A stretch of DNA of 64,000 nt. Origin: Yoonia maricola. Lineage in GTDB: Bacteria > Pseudomonadota > Alphaproteobacteria > Rhodobacterales > Rhodobacteraceae. Numbering within the stretch: position 1 is the first letter of the stretch; every line of letters begins with the position of its first letter. The position numbers and the translations under genes were made by a program. Positions 25,416 through 35,794 of this stretch are shown here, in pieces. Below the pieces are notes generated by a model. It searched no databases, was not told the DNA's origin, and worked only from the letters and a program-made list of their open reading frames with translations. The stretch spans positions 1,178,001 through 1,242,000 of the forward strand of contig NZ_PGTY01000001.1 of NCBI RefSeq assembly GCF_002797915.1. The letters are read 5' to 3'.

Positions 25416-26515
25416 CCAATATGGAAAAGCGACTGGAACAGGCGGGGATCAATGCTCTCTGCCGCGAAGGTCTCGCCTTCAGTCAGCACTGATACGGCAT
25501 CATGGCTGTGCAGGCTTTCCTGATGGCTGGCAATCACTCGGAAATCAGAGATGCGGGTGTCCATTTGTAGTTGCTCGGTAAACAAGCGGGCGGCGTCCTC
25601 TACAAAGATCGGGTTCGCCGCGTTCAACTCTGCAAACGCCTGCTCATCCTCACGCTTGACCATCACTTGCGTTTCGGTCGGCACCGCCGCGCGGGCGCGA
25701 TCAATCAGGTCTTCGAACCATAGCACCTCAGCGCCCTCTTCCAGCAGTACCGAGATGCGGGCCACCGAACGTTGCGAATGCGGTGTGGCAAGCTGGCCCC
25801 GGAATTGGCGGGCATGTTCGGACAATTCCAGTGAACAGGGGCATGTGGACGAATAGACGTAATCCAGATGCACGATCTTCTTGCGCACACCGGCACTTTC
25901 GACCAGTTCCAGCGCAATGTCATAATACTGATAGCCAGCCAGGCCCGAGCGCAGGCTGTCCACCTTCATCGGAAAGCTGAAGCGCATCTGAATGCGGGCG
26001 TCAAAGCTTTCCAGATCGGTCTTATAGGCATCCAGCGCCTGCTCAATCACCTCAAAGCTGAAGGTCTCTTCCGCATGTTTGTAAAATGTCCGCATGATGC
26101 GGGACATGTTGATGCCCTTCTTTTCCGCTTCAAGTGACACCGTACCAGTGACAGAGGTTTCAAGCGTCAGATCGCCATTGTCGCGGGTATGAAAGCGGAT
26201 CGGGAGGCGAAAGTTTGAGATACCCACGTGCTGAATTTGCTGCTTTGCACCGCGGATCAGGCTGGCCGGACCGTTCTGCAAATCAGGCATCGACGCTTTG
26301 TAAGCGTCATCGACTTCGAACTCTTCGGGGTATGCACGGGCCAAAGCGGGGTAGTTCGACACCTCTTGTCCGGGGATCAAACGCGAGACAAGCGGGTCAA
26401 GCGTTGCGACTTCCTCTGCTGTGACATCGCCAGCCCAGCGCCGCAGCAATGCAAGGGCTGCTTCGGCCTCTTCGCGGCTTGGTTCGCGATCCATATCAGG
26501 TGAGTGGATATTCAT
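25412..26515 (-). CDS. folE2: GTP cyclohydrolase FolE2 (type IB)
   Basis: A 367-residue enzyme that converts GTP to dihydroneopterin triphosphate for folate. The signature HVGISNFRLPIRF and the metal site region SSTCPCSLELSEHA, followed by TPHSQRSVARISV, identify FolE2. ATG 26515 has a strong G-rich ribosome site and gives the usual family length. An in-frame ATG at 26623 would add 36 coding-like residues; I cannot exclude it. Confidence 0.93.
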   Translation of the reverse strand: MNIHSPDMDREPSREEAEAALALLRRWAGDVTAEEVATLDPLVSRLIPGQEVSNYPALARAYPEEFEVDDAYKASMPDLQNGPASLIRGAKQQIQHVGISNFRLPIRFHTRDNGDLTLETSVTGTVSLEAEKKGINMSRIMRTFYKHAEETFSFEVIEQALDAYKTDLESFDARIQMRFSFPMKVDSLRSGLAGYQYYDIALELVESAGVRKKIVHLDYVYSSTCPCSLELSEHARQFRGQLATPHSQRSVARISVLLEEGAEVLWFEDLIDRARAAVPTETQVMVKREDEQAFAELNAANPIFVEDAARLFTEQLQMDTRISDFRVIASHQESLHSHDAVSVLTEGETFAAESIDPRLFQSLFHIG

Positions 26516-26689
26516 GTCAGGTCCCCCCATCAGTGCGTTAGACACCGCAACATGGGGCCGCGCATCGGAATTTCCAATGATTTCTTTATAGATACGCTGA
26601 AGTTCCGCACGCGGATCGTTCATTTCAGTTGGCCTTTCCGGGGCTAAACATACCAAAGTTAACCAATTTTCCGGCGCGCCGTCACCTCT

Positions 26690-27865
26690 TCAAATTTGCG
26701 CCATAGCGGCCCGAAGGTCTGACAGCAGATCATCCGCATCCTCAAGCCCCACGCTCAACCGCAGCAGGCCCGGTGTGATGCCCAATACCGCCTTGGTGTC
26801 ATCTGACAACCGCTGGTGTGTCGTCGTAGCCGGATGAGTTACAATGGACTTCGCATCGCCAAGGTTGTTTGAAATCGTCCAGATCTCCAACGCATTCAAC
26901 ACTTTGAACGCTGCGGCTTGCGAACCGGCATCAATCGCCAGCACCGTACCGCCTGCCTCCATCTGCACCTTGGTCAGAGCGCTTTGTGGATGGCTGGCCA
27001 GACCGGGATAAATCACTTCAGCCAATCGCCCGTCTGCCTCCAGCGCCTCGGCCAGATACTGTGCGCTCTCAGTCTGTGCGCGCACCCGCAAATCAATGGT
27101 TTCCAAACCTTTGAGCATCACCCATGCGGTGAACGGCGACATCGAACCACCGGTATGCTTCATGTAAGGTTCCACCGTGCCGCGGATAAACTCGCGCGTG
27201 CCAAGGATCACACCGCCCAGCGCGCGCCCTTGCCCGTCGATATGTTTGGTTGCGGAATAAATGACCACATCAGCACCTTGCGCAATCGCGTCTGAATAAA
27301 CCGGCGTGGCAAAGACATTATCTATGACCACAGTAGCATCAACAGCATGTGCCAGCTTGGATACTGCCACGATATCAATCACTTCCAGCGTCGGGTTCGA
27401 AATGCTTTCGAAGAAAACAACCTTCGTTTCAGGCCGGATCGCAGCCTGCCATGCGGCCAAATCAGTGCCATCCACAAAGGTCACTTCGACGCCATAGCGG
27501 GTTAGAATTTCCTCAAGGATATACAAACAAGACCCAAAGAGCGCACGCGCCGAAACCACATGATCGCCAGCACGCAACATCGACATCAACGCACCATTGA
27601 CAGCCGCCATGCCAGAGGCTGTCGCAAACCCATCCTCGGCCCCTTCCAGCGCGGCAATCCTGTCTTCGAACATCGCCACTGTGGGGTTGCCATAGCGGGC
27701 ATAGATGAACTCATCCTCGCCTGCCTTGATGAACCGCGCTTCCGCGTCCTCGGCGCTGTCATAGACAAAGCCTTGCGTCATATAGATGGCTTCGCTGACC
27801 TCATTATACTGGCTGCGTCTGGTGCCTGTGTGCACCGCTTTGGTACGTTTCTTCCACGTTTTCAT
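26690..27865 (-). CDS. metZ: O-succinylhomoserine sulfhydrylase
   Basis: A 391-residue PLP enzyme of the Cys/Met metabolism family. The PLP lysine is in SATKHIDGQGRALGG, with ASGMAAVNGALMSML and VVIDNVFATP as other hallmarks. It makes homocysteine from O-succinylhomoserine and sulfide. A SAM-II riboswitch and intrinsic terminator in the 5' leader support a methionine-biosynthesis role. Confidence 0.93.
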   Translation of the reverse strand: MKTWKKRTKAVHTGTRRSQYNEVSEAIYMTQGFVYDSAEDAEARFIKAGEDEFIYARYGNPTVAMFEDRIAALEGAEDGFATASGMAAVNGALMSMLRAGDHVVSARALFGSCLYILEEILTRYGVEVTFVDGTDLAAWQAAIRPETKVVFFESISNPTLEVIDIVAVSKLAHAVDATVVIDNVFATPVYSDAIAQGADVVIYSATKHIDGQGRALGGVILGTREFIRGTVEPYMKHTGGSMSPFTAWVMLKGLETIDLRVRAQTESAQYLAEALEADGRLAEVIYPGLASHPQSALTKVQMEAGGTVLAIDAGSQAAAFKVLNALEIWTISNNLGDAKSIVTHPATTTHQRLSDDTKAVLGITPGLLRLSVGLEDADDLLSDLRAAMAQI

Positions 27866-27920
27866 TGTCCGTCCTCGCGCCTCTGTTGCGCTTTCATTTC
27901 ATGCGCGTCCTTCGCGCAAT

Positions 27921-27953
27921 AAAAAACCCCGACACCGGGAAAAGGTATCGAGG
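27921..27953 (-). terminator. intrinsic terminator in the metZ leader
   Basis: Minus-strand stem of 10 bp (CCTCGATACC with GGTGTCGGGG, two or three G:U pairs) encloses a 7-nt loop and is followed by six Ts. It sits between the SAM-II aptamer and the metZ start, 56 nt before the ATG. Confidence 0.8.
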
Positions 27954-27968
27954 CATAAAAACCTGCAA

Positions 27969-28026
27969 CCCTCTTTAGCGGCATATTTAACGTGGCCCGC
28001 AATCCGGTAACAAATCGCCACAACCG
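27969..28026 (-). promoter_or_regulatory. SAM-II riboswitch (metA-type aptamer)
   Basis: On the minus strand the leader shows the SAM-II core in order: GTGGCGATTTG, a variable loop, TTGCGGGCCACGTTAAA, then GCCGCTAAAG. P1 is formed by GTGGC with GCCAC, and the GCTAAAG end can form the pseudoknot helix. SAM-II occurs mainly upstream of methionine genes in alphaproteobacteria; metZ follows here. High SAM should lower metZ expression. Confidence 0.87.
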
Positions 28027-28121
28027 GTTGCATACGCCCGCGCCGGGTCTGCGTCAAGCCGCCCTCGACTTGCCCTTTGGGGCGATCATGCGATGGTAAG
28101 CGTCAAGCGAAAGGATAATGC

Positions 28122-28829
28122 ATGACCCAACCCTTTGATCTTTACTTCTGGCCGACACCCAATGGCTGGAAGGCCTCTATCGCGCTCGAAGAAATGGAAC
28201 TGCCTTACACCTTGCATTTGATTGATATCGGCGCGGGTGATCAGTTTAAACCCGCGTTTCTCAAGATATCCCCCAACAACCGGATGCCGGCAATTGTTGA
28301 TCATGAAGGGCCAGATGGCACCCCAATCTCAATCTTTGAATCCGGGGCGATCCTGCAATATTTGGCACGCAAAACGGGTCAGTTTTACGGGACAACCGAA
28401 AGGGACCGGATCAGCGTGGATCAATGGTTGATGTGGCAAATGGGTGGCCTTGGGCCAATGGCAGGGCAAGCGCATCATTTCCTGAAATATGCCCCCGCGA
28501 TGGACCCGCCCAATGACCTGCCCTACGCCAAGGACCGCTATCGCAAGGAAACGGCGCGGCTATATGGGGTGTTGGATGGCCAACTGGCCAAGCATGAATT
28601 TGTAGCAGGCGATTTCTTTTCCATCGCAGATATGTCGATCTGGGGTTGGGCATCACTTTGGGAAGGGCAGCAGCAAACGTTGGATGACAAACCACATATG
28701 GCGCGATGGTTGGAAACGGTGGGGGCACGTCCCGGTGTGCAACGCGGACGGGCGGTCGCGGCAGAAAAGCGCGGTGACTTTCGCAAGGATGCGCAGGCGC
28801 AGAAAACGCTTTTTACTAAACCAGAGTAA
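28122..28829 (+). CDS. glutathione S-transferase family protein (Nu-class, YfcG/YghU-like)
   Basis: A 235-residue GST with thioredoxin-fold N-domain (LYFWPTPNGWKASIALEEMELPYTLHLIDI, then NRMPAIVDHEGPDGTPISIFESGAILQYLARK) and an all-helical C-domain (MWQMGGLGPMAGQAHHFLKYAP). These stretches are typical of YfcG/YghU, which act as disulfide-bond reductases with glutathione. AAGGATAATGC precedes the start. Monocistronic by appearance. Confidence 0.92.
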   Translation: MTQPFDLYFWPTPNGWKASIALEEMELPYTLHLIDIGAGDQFKPAFLKISPNNRMPAIVDHEGPDGTPISIFESGAILQYLARKTGQFYGTTERDRISVDQWLMWQMGGLGPMAGQAHHFLKYAPAMDPPNDLPYAKDRYRKETARLYGVLDGQLAKHEFVAGDFFSIADMSIWGWASLWEGQQQTLDDKPHMARWLETVGARPGVQRGRAVAAEKRGDFRKDAQAQKTLFTKPE

Positions 28830-28886
28830 CGAATTCTTAGGTATACCCGGGTAGCGTAGACCCGTTCAGTTAAATTGGTCCACGCT

Positions 28887-29213
28887 ATGCAGTTCCGTTC
28901 ACATCGCTATCAAACGCAATATCCGATCCAACTCTCGACGCCTGCTGGGCTTCAACAGTGCCGTATCACCGATATTAACAACACAGGTGCCCGCATTCTG
29001 GGCCATTGCACCCTGCGGCGCGGAGATAAGGTGAAATTCAAGGTACTGAACGACGAAATATCCGCAGTTGTCTGCTGGTGTTCTCAGGAGAGTGCAGGCA
29101 TCTTATTCCGGCCGCAGATTTCATCAAACCAAGTGGACATGCTACGCTACCGCAGAGACAGGGCACACAATCAGTTACGCGGATCGGTAGGGTTTGGCTA
29201 CGCCCAGATGTGA
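28887..29213 (+). CDS. PilZ-domain protein
   Basis: A 108-residue protein that is almost only a PilZ domain: basic HRYQTQYPIQLS, then QCRITDINNTGARILGHCTLRRGDKVKF and SAVVCWCSQESAGILFR. The classic c-di-GMP motif RxxxR is not cleanly present (only SHRYQTQ), though the (D/N)xSxxG-like part reads DINNTGA. It may not bind c-di-GMP. ATG 28887 is the first ATG of the domain; the ribosome site is weak. Confidence 0.75.
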   Translation: MQFRSHRYQTQYPIQLSTPAGLQQCRITDINNTGARILGHCTLRRGDKVKFKVLNDEISAVVCWCSQESAGILFRPQISSNQVDMLRYRRDRAHNQLRGSVGFGYAQM

Positions 29214-29226
29214 TTGGGTTGCTCGG

Positions 29227-29838
29227 CTATTCCTCTGACGCTTCCGGCCCTTCGATGAAATAGTCCTGCAAACGATAGATTTGCACCCAAAGGAACACCA
29301 TCAACACTGCCGGGAAGGCAAATGTCTCTAGCTTGACCCACAGATCGGTCGTCTGGGTACGCCAAATCACTTCATTCGCGATACCAAGTGCCGCAAACAT
29401 ATAACACAGGCGGCGGGTGAAGATCATCCAGCCCTCTTTTTCCATCGGCAGGAATTCTTCCATCACATATTGAAGATAACTTTGGCCACGCAACAGGCCA
29501 ATGCCCAACAGCCCTGCCATCACGCCATAAACGATTGTCGTCTTCATTTTGAAGAACCGCTCATCGTTGAAATAGGCGGTCAGACCACCAAAGAAGATGA
29601 CCATAAAGGCGGTAAAAACCTGCATCCGGCTCAGCTTGCCCGTCAGCACCCACAGGATGCCCATTGCGGCCAGCAAAATGGGAATAAAGATCAAGGCGGC
29701 CACAATAAAGCCGGTGTACTCCGTGCCAGCAATCGTAAAGCTTTCGTCCCGGATACGCAGGTAAATCAGGAAAAACGCAAGCGTCGGTCCCAATTCCAAG
29801 ACCTGTTTCACCACCGGATTAATCGCTTTTTCGGCCAT
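29227..29838 (-). CDS. yciB: inner membrane-spanning protein YciB / septation protein IspZ
   Basis: A 203-residue membrane protein with about five to six helices, including VLELGPTLAFFLIYLR, FFGGLTAYFNDERFFKMKTTIVYG and the WMIFTRRLCYMFAALGIANEVIWR segment typical of YciB/IspZ. It acts in the envelope, linked to septation. Last gene of a four-gene minus-strand operon led by ftsY. ATG 29838 lies 11 nt after the transporter stop. Confidence 0.92.
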   Translation of the reverse strand: MAEKAINPVVKQVLELGPTLAFFLIYLRIRDESFTIAGTEYTGFIVAALIFIPILLAAMGILWVLTGKLSRMQVFTAFMVIFFGGLTAYFNDERFFKMKTTIVYGVMAGLLGIGLLRGQSYLQYVMEEFLPMEKEGWMIFTRRLCYMFAALGIANEVIWRTQTTDLWVKLETFAFPAVLMVFLWVQIYRLQDYFIEGPEASEE

Positions 29839-29849
29839 AGATATCTCCC

Positions 29850-30779
29850 TCACCCACCCATTTCCACGATGACGGCACCAAGTGCAACCAAGCACATCAA
29901 AAACAGACGACGTGACCCAACTTTTTCACCCATGATGAACCAGCCAATCAAGGCCGCGAAAACGACCGAAGTCTCACGCAGCACCGCTGCCTCACCGACT
30001 TTGTCCAAACGGGTGGCCAACATCACGCCGCCGAAGCTGATCCAGGCAATCAGCGCACCCACAAACCCGCGCCAGACCAGCGGACCCAAGGCTGGCTGTA
30101 TAGCAAGCCGTTTGTAACGCCATGTCGCAAGCAACGGGAAATCAATCGCAGTCACGAAAAAGAACCATGCCAAAAAGGTAAAAGGATCAGGCGTTTGCCG
30201 GATACCATAAGCATCATAGGTGGTGTAGATCGCAACAAGGCAGCCACCAATCAGCGCCCACAAAAGCCCTAGTTTCAGCGTATGTGGGTCGATCAACTCT
30301 TCCGCGATATTGCGCACGGCCAGCAACAGGATACCGCCTGATAAACAGGCTACCCCTACCCACTGCACGGCCGTAAAATGTTCGCCAAAAAACAGCGATG
30401 CAGCAATGACAGTAACCAAAGGCCCCGTGCCGCGCACCACCGGATATACAACCGTATATGCCGCGCGCTCATAGGCCAGCGCCATAGTCACCTTATAGGC
30501 AAAATGCACAATGATCGCGCCAACAAGGATCAGGGCTGTTGTCACATTCGGCCATGGCACCACAAAAAGCGCAACGGGCGCGGATAGTACACAAAGCCAG
30601 CCATCAATCGCCCCACGCGTCAGCCAAGGGTCATAGCGCCCTTTCTGCAGCGCGCCGAAAATAGCGTGGGCCAAGGCTGAAACCAAAGCAAGGATCGTGG
30701 CCAGCTGGGCGCCTGCGGGCGTGCCTGCGATCGCCACCAACCATGCGCCCAATTCATTCACATACGCCCCGGTTTCCAC
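29850..30779 (-). CDS. EamA/DMT-superfamily transporter
   Basis: A 309-residue membrane protein with ten predicted helices in two EamA repeats (e.g. AHAIFGALQKGRYDPW in the first, ALIGGCLVAIYTTYDAYGIR and VFAALIGWFIMGEKVG in the second). Substrate unknown; the family exports metabolites and drugs. It lies between the periplasmic-protein gene (22-nt overlap) and yciB in the ftsY operon, an arrangement I associate with Roseobacters. Confidence 0.88.
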   Translation of the reverse strand: METGAYVNELGAWLVAIAGTPAGAQLATILALVSALAHAIFGALQKGRYDPWLTRGAIDGWLCVLSAPVALFVVPWPNVTTALILVGAIIVHFAYKVTMALAYERAAYTVVYPVVRGTGPLVTVIAASLFFGEHFTAVQWVGVACLSGGILLLAVRNIAEELIDPHTLKLGLLWALIGGCLVAIYTTYDAYGIRQTPDPFTFLAWFFFVTAIDFPLLATWRYKRLAIQPALGPLVWRGFVGALIAWISFGGVMLATRLDKVGEAAVLRETSVVFAALIGWFIMGEKVGSRRLFLMCLVALGAVIVEMGG

Positions 30780-31566
30780 ACTAGACCCACTGTCGCGTCC
30801 ATCAGGACGGTCGCCAGCGCATCGGCAATCTCGGCATTACTGCGCAGCGCATCTAAGGCAGGCGCAATTTGCAGCACAGTTTTACCGCCGGAAATTTCAA
30901 CGATCAGGTCCAACGTGCCCTGCGCGTTCGGTGTCGCCCCCGCAAACCGCAAAAATTCGCTCCGGGCGCGCCGATCAACCTGGCGAGGGCTAACATCACG
31001 CAACGCATCATCAAGAGCGACGCGCGAAAGACTAGATAAATCAACCTCTGCCTCTTGCAACAGCCCCGGGGTCACAAAAACCGAAATCGCAGCGTCCTGC
31101 GCGATCACTGCAGGCAAGGTGGCCAGAAAGTCCAACCCGGCCTCAAAATCATCAAGCCGCATGTTTGCATCAATGCGCACACCACGCCCATCATCCGCAC
31201 GCGCGGTCATTTGATGCAGGCGCAACGCTCCGGTTTCGGGCTGATAGCTCAGCATTGCGGCAATATCAAAAACGCCAATGCACGTCGAAAAAGCCTCGAT
31301 GGTCACTTCAAAAGATCGGGCATTTTGTGGCGCTTGAACCAGTTGGTCCGTCCGAAATGCAGCTTCGATATCGTCATCGTCCAAAGACGCCGCCACCATG
31401 CACCAACCATCTGCACCGCTTTCGACAGTGGCTGCGGCGATTTGTTCGCCGAAATCACCTGCGAAGACCACGATGTCTTCCCATGTCTCAGCGCAGGCCG
31501 TTTGCGCATCCTGTGCGACAACATCCGTTGGGCAGAACGCCAGCGCGGCCATGGCAATGATATGTT

Positions 31567-31570
<4 letters not shown>
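30758..31570 (-). CDS. hypothetical periplasmic protein
   Basis: A 270-residue protein with a signal peptide (MKHIIAMAALAFCPTDVVAQ) and four Cys in the mature N-terminal part. The rest reads as an alternating beta/alpha domain (GALRLHQMTARADDGRGVRIDANMRLDDFEAGLDFLATLP). No family recognised. It overlaps ftsY by 4 nt and the transporter gene by 22 nt, so it is translated as part of that operon. Confidence 0.75.
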
Positions 31571-32874
<1,304 letters not shown>

Positions 32875-32944
32875 GCCATTCAACCATTTCTGCGTTGCAT
32901 ATCACCTAATGATGATCAGAAGATTTGGAAAGGCCGCATGCTAT

Positions 32945-34636
32945 TTAACCGCCAACCTCATCCTTGAAATGCTGCATGACTAGCTTGATCGGGTTTGGCG
33001 CCGCCTGCCCCAAACCACAAATCGACGCATCCGCCATTGCCGTACAAAGGTCCTCCAGCAGGGGCTGATCCCACGTGTCCGCCTGCATCAATTTGACCGC
33101 TTTTTCACAGCCCACCCGGCATGGCGTGCATTGCCCACAGCTTTCGTCCTCAAAGAACCGTAACATGTTCAGTGCGGCATCACGGGCGCGGTCTTGATCC
33201 GACAGAACGACCACGGCGGCAGAGCCAATGAACGTACCCAGCGGCTGCAACGTGTCAAAATCAAGCGGTACATCGTTGATTGAGGCAGGCAACAACCCCG
33301 ACGACGGGCCGCCCGGCTGGTAAGCCTTAAATACATGGCCATCCGCCATGCCACCCGCAGCCGCAATGATATCAGTGATCGTTGACCCAGCAGGCAAAAG
33401 ATAAACACCGGGTTCTGCAACGCGGCCAGAAACGGAATAGGACCGCAGCCCAATCCGCCCGTTTTTTTGGGTATTGCTTAATACATCTGGCCCCTCACGG
33501 CACACCCGCGCGACCCAAAGCAGCGTTTCGACATTGTGCACCAGTGTCGGGCGATCAAAGATACCAACCTGTGCCACAAAAGGCGGACGGTGGCGCGGCA
33601 AACCACGTTTGCCTTCGATGCTTTCAATCATCGCGGATTCTTCGCCACAAATATACGCACCCGCGCCGCGCCGTAGATCGATATAGCCTTCGGCCACTAG
33701 ACCTGCATCTTCCAACGCTTTGATCTCGCGCGCTAAAATCTCAAGCACTGCGGGGTATTCATCGCGCATGTAGATATAGCATGTTTCGGCCTCAACGGCC
33801 CATGCGGCGATCAACATGCCTTCCAGGAACAAATGCGGTGTGCGCTCTAGGTAGTAGCGGTCTTTGAATGTCCCCGGCTCGCCCTCATCCCCATTCACAG
33901 CCAGATAGCGCGGGCCGGTATTGCCGTGCACAAAGCCCCATTTCTTGCCAGAGGGGAAGCCAGCACCACCCAATCCGCGCAAACCAGAGGCCAGTACCTT
34001 GTCCTGTACTGCCTCCCAATCGCCGTGATCGCGCAGTGCTTTGAGTTCGGCATAACCGCCCGACGCGATATAGGCCGCGTAATCTTCGTAGTCCGGCACA
34101 TGCGCATGGGTGTCACCTGCTGCAATCGCCGCCTCAACCTTATCTACACTCGCGTGATCAATATGGTTATGGCCCAGTTCCAACACCGGTGCTGTATCGC
34201 AACGCCCCATGCAGGGTGCGCGTAGAACCCGCACTTGGGAAGCGTCCAACCCGTCCTCCAACGCCGCTTTCAACTGCTGCGCACCCGCCAATTCGCATGA
34301 CAGGGAATCACAAACGCGAATCGTCAGCGCAGGCGGCGCAGGTTCGCCTTCTTTCACCACATCGAAATGGGCGTAGAAGGTCGCGACCTCATACACCTCA
34401 GCCTGACTAAGGCGCATCTCTTCCGCCAAGGCACGCATATGAGGCGCGGATAGGCAGCCATGCGCATCCTGAATCAAATGCAAAAACTCAATCAGCAAAT
34501 CGCGGCGACGCGGACGATCACCCAAAAGCCCCTGCACCTCCGCCCAGGCGGTATCGTCCAACTGCCGGCCCTTTGGGCGATGCCGCCCCTTGCCCTTGCC
34601 GGATTTCCAAACACCTTTGCGGTTGTCCAAAGCCAT
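32945..34636 (-). CDS. NuoE-NuoF fusion, FdsB-like NADH/formate dehydrogenase beta subunit
   Basis: A 563-residue protein. Residues about 30-170 are a NuoE/FdsG-like thioredoxin-fold domain with 2Fe-2S cysteines (RVCDSLSC and APCMGRC). The rest is NuoF/FdsB-like, with FMN/NADH motifs GLRGLGGAGFPSGKKW, AVNGDEGEPGTFKDR and GAGAYICGEESAMIESIEG, and 4Fe-4S cysteines ESCGQCTPCRVGC plus a later Cys in SICGLG. Such fusions are the NAD-reducing diaphorase part of formate dehydrogenases. No catalytic alpha subunit lies next to it: ftsY is downstream. ATG 34636 has AGGA upstream. Confidence 0.88.
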   Translation of the reverse strand: MALDNRKGVWKSGKGKGRHRPKGRQLDDTAWAEVQGLLGDRPRRRDLLIEFLHLIQDAHGCLSAPHMRALAEEMRLSQAEVYEVATFYAHFDVVKEGEPAPPALTIRVCDSLSCELAGAQQLKAALEDGLDASQVRVLRAPCMGRCDTAPVLELGHNHIDHASVDKVEAAIAAGDTHAHVPDYEDYAAYIASGGYAELKALRDHGDWEAVQDKVLASGLRGLGGAGFPSGKKWGFVHGNTGPRYLAVNGDEGEPGTFKDRYYLERTPHLFLEGMLIAAWAVEAETCYIYMRDEYPAVLEILAREIKALEDAGLVAEGYIDLRRGAGAYICGEESAMIESIEGKRGLPRHRPPFVAQVGIFDRPTLVHNVETLLWVARVCREGPDVLSNTQKNGRIGLRSYSVSGRVAEPGVYLLPAGSTITDIIAAAGGMADGHVFKAYQPGGPSSGLLPASINDVPLDFDTLQPLGTFIGSAAVVVLSDQDRARDAALNMLRFFEDESCGQCTPCRVGCEKAVKLMQADTWDQPLLEDLCTAMADASICGLGQAAPNPIKLVMQHFKDEVGG

Positions 34637-34759
34637 CGCACTTTCCTTTTTGATCTCTGCCAACATAGCCAGCGCATCCTGCGCAAACCACGCAAAAGCG
34701 ACACCAGAGCGGACCAATACGCGCAGCATAACATTTTCCCCTGCACCTGCGGGAAACAC

Positions 34760-35794
34760 ATGCTAACAATGCGAAACATGACACCCCGGCTTTGGCATTT
34801 TGGATTTGCGACGCTGACACCTGCAGCATTGCTTGTGGCGGGTGCATTTTTGGGCGGTTTGTGGGTTTTGACCGCTGTGGTTTATCTGACTGCGATGACA
34901 AGCGCGCTCGACAGGCTGATCAAACCGAATACGACAGCCGCGCCGGATCAAAGCGATACATCTCTCTCAGTCATCATTGCCTTGGCACATTTCGCCTTGC
35001 TGCCCATCATTGTTTGGGCGCTCGTTGGCTCCGCATTGGGCACACTGGAAAAAGCAGGGCTTTTCTTTGCGGCCGGCCTGTGGTTCGGGCAAGTCAGCAA
35101 TGCAAATGCACATGAGTTGATCCACCGCCAAAGCCGCGTGCTGCATCGCTTGGGCATGTGGTCCTATATCACTCTGCTCTTTGGTCATCACACCTCTGCG
35201 CACGTGCTTGTCCACCACCGGCACGTCGCGACACGGGCCGATCCCAATACATCGCGCCAAGGTGAAAGCCTTTATCGTTACATGGCGCGGGCGTGGATCG
35301 GATCATTCTGGCAAGGCTACATGGCCGAGCGCGCGCGGCTGGCCCGGATCGGGCGCCCTGCATGGCGCAATCCGTATGTCATGTATGTGGGCGGTGCCGC
35401 ACTCTGCCTCAGCATGGCTGCTTTGCTGGGTAGCTGGCCGGCCACGTTGGCCTACGTCGGCCTGTGCGGATACGCCCAATCACAACTTTTGATGTCCGAC
35501 TACGTGCAGCACTACGGCTTGCTGCGCGCCACGCGCGAAGACGGCAAGCCAGAACCTGTGGCCGCCAAACACAGCTGGAACAGCCCGCATTGGTTTTCCT
35601 CTGCCCTTATGCTGAACGCCACCCGCCATTCCGACCACCACGCCCATCCGGGGCGCCACTATCGCTCACTCACGCTACCAAAGGATGCCCCCATGCTCCC
35701 TCGTCCCCTGCCGCTGATGGCAAGTATCGCGCTGATCCCACCGTTATGGCGGCGCATTATGGACCCTCGTGTTGAGAGGTGGCGTAATGCGTAA
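34760..35794 (+). CDS. alkane 1-monooxygenase (AlkB-like) membrane di-iron hydroxylase
   Basis: A 344-residue integral membrane hydroxylase. Histidine boxes are NAHELIHR, HHTSAHVLVHHRHVATRADPN and NATRHSDHHAHPGRHY, with HSWNSPHWFSS before the last, all as in AlkB. It would insert oxygen at the terminal carbon of alkanes or fatty-acyl chains, using rubredoxin electrons; no rubredoxin gene is nearby. ATG 34760 follows GGGAAAC; the much longer frame from 34460 overlaps the divergent FdsB-like gene and is rejected. Its stop overlaps the next gene by 8 nt. Confidence 0.88.
   Translation: MLTMRNMTPRLWHFGFATLTPAALLVAGAFLGGLWVLTAVVYLTAMTSALDRLIKPNTTAAPDQSDTSLSVIIALAHFALLPIIVWALVGSALGTLEKAGLFFAAGLWFGQVSNANAHELIHRQSRVLHRLGMWSYITLLFGHHTSAHVLVHHRHVATRADPNTSRQGESLYRYMARAWIGSFWQGYMAERARLARIGRPAWRNPYVMYVGGAALCLSMAALLGSWPATLAYVGLCGYAQSQLLMSDYVQHYGLLRATREDGKPEPVAAKHSWNSPHWFSSALMLNATRHSDHHAHPGRHYRSLTLPKDAPMLPRPLPLMASIALIPPLWRRIMDPRVERWRNA

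Noticed and set aside
34460-34759. 100-residue N-terminal extension of the AlkB-like frame
   Set aside because: It overlaps the FdsB-like gene on the other strand, has no ribosome site, and lacks hydrophobic or AlkB-like pattern; the ATG at 34760 fits.
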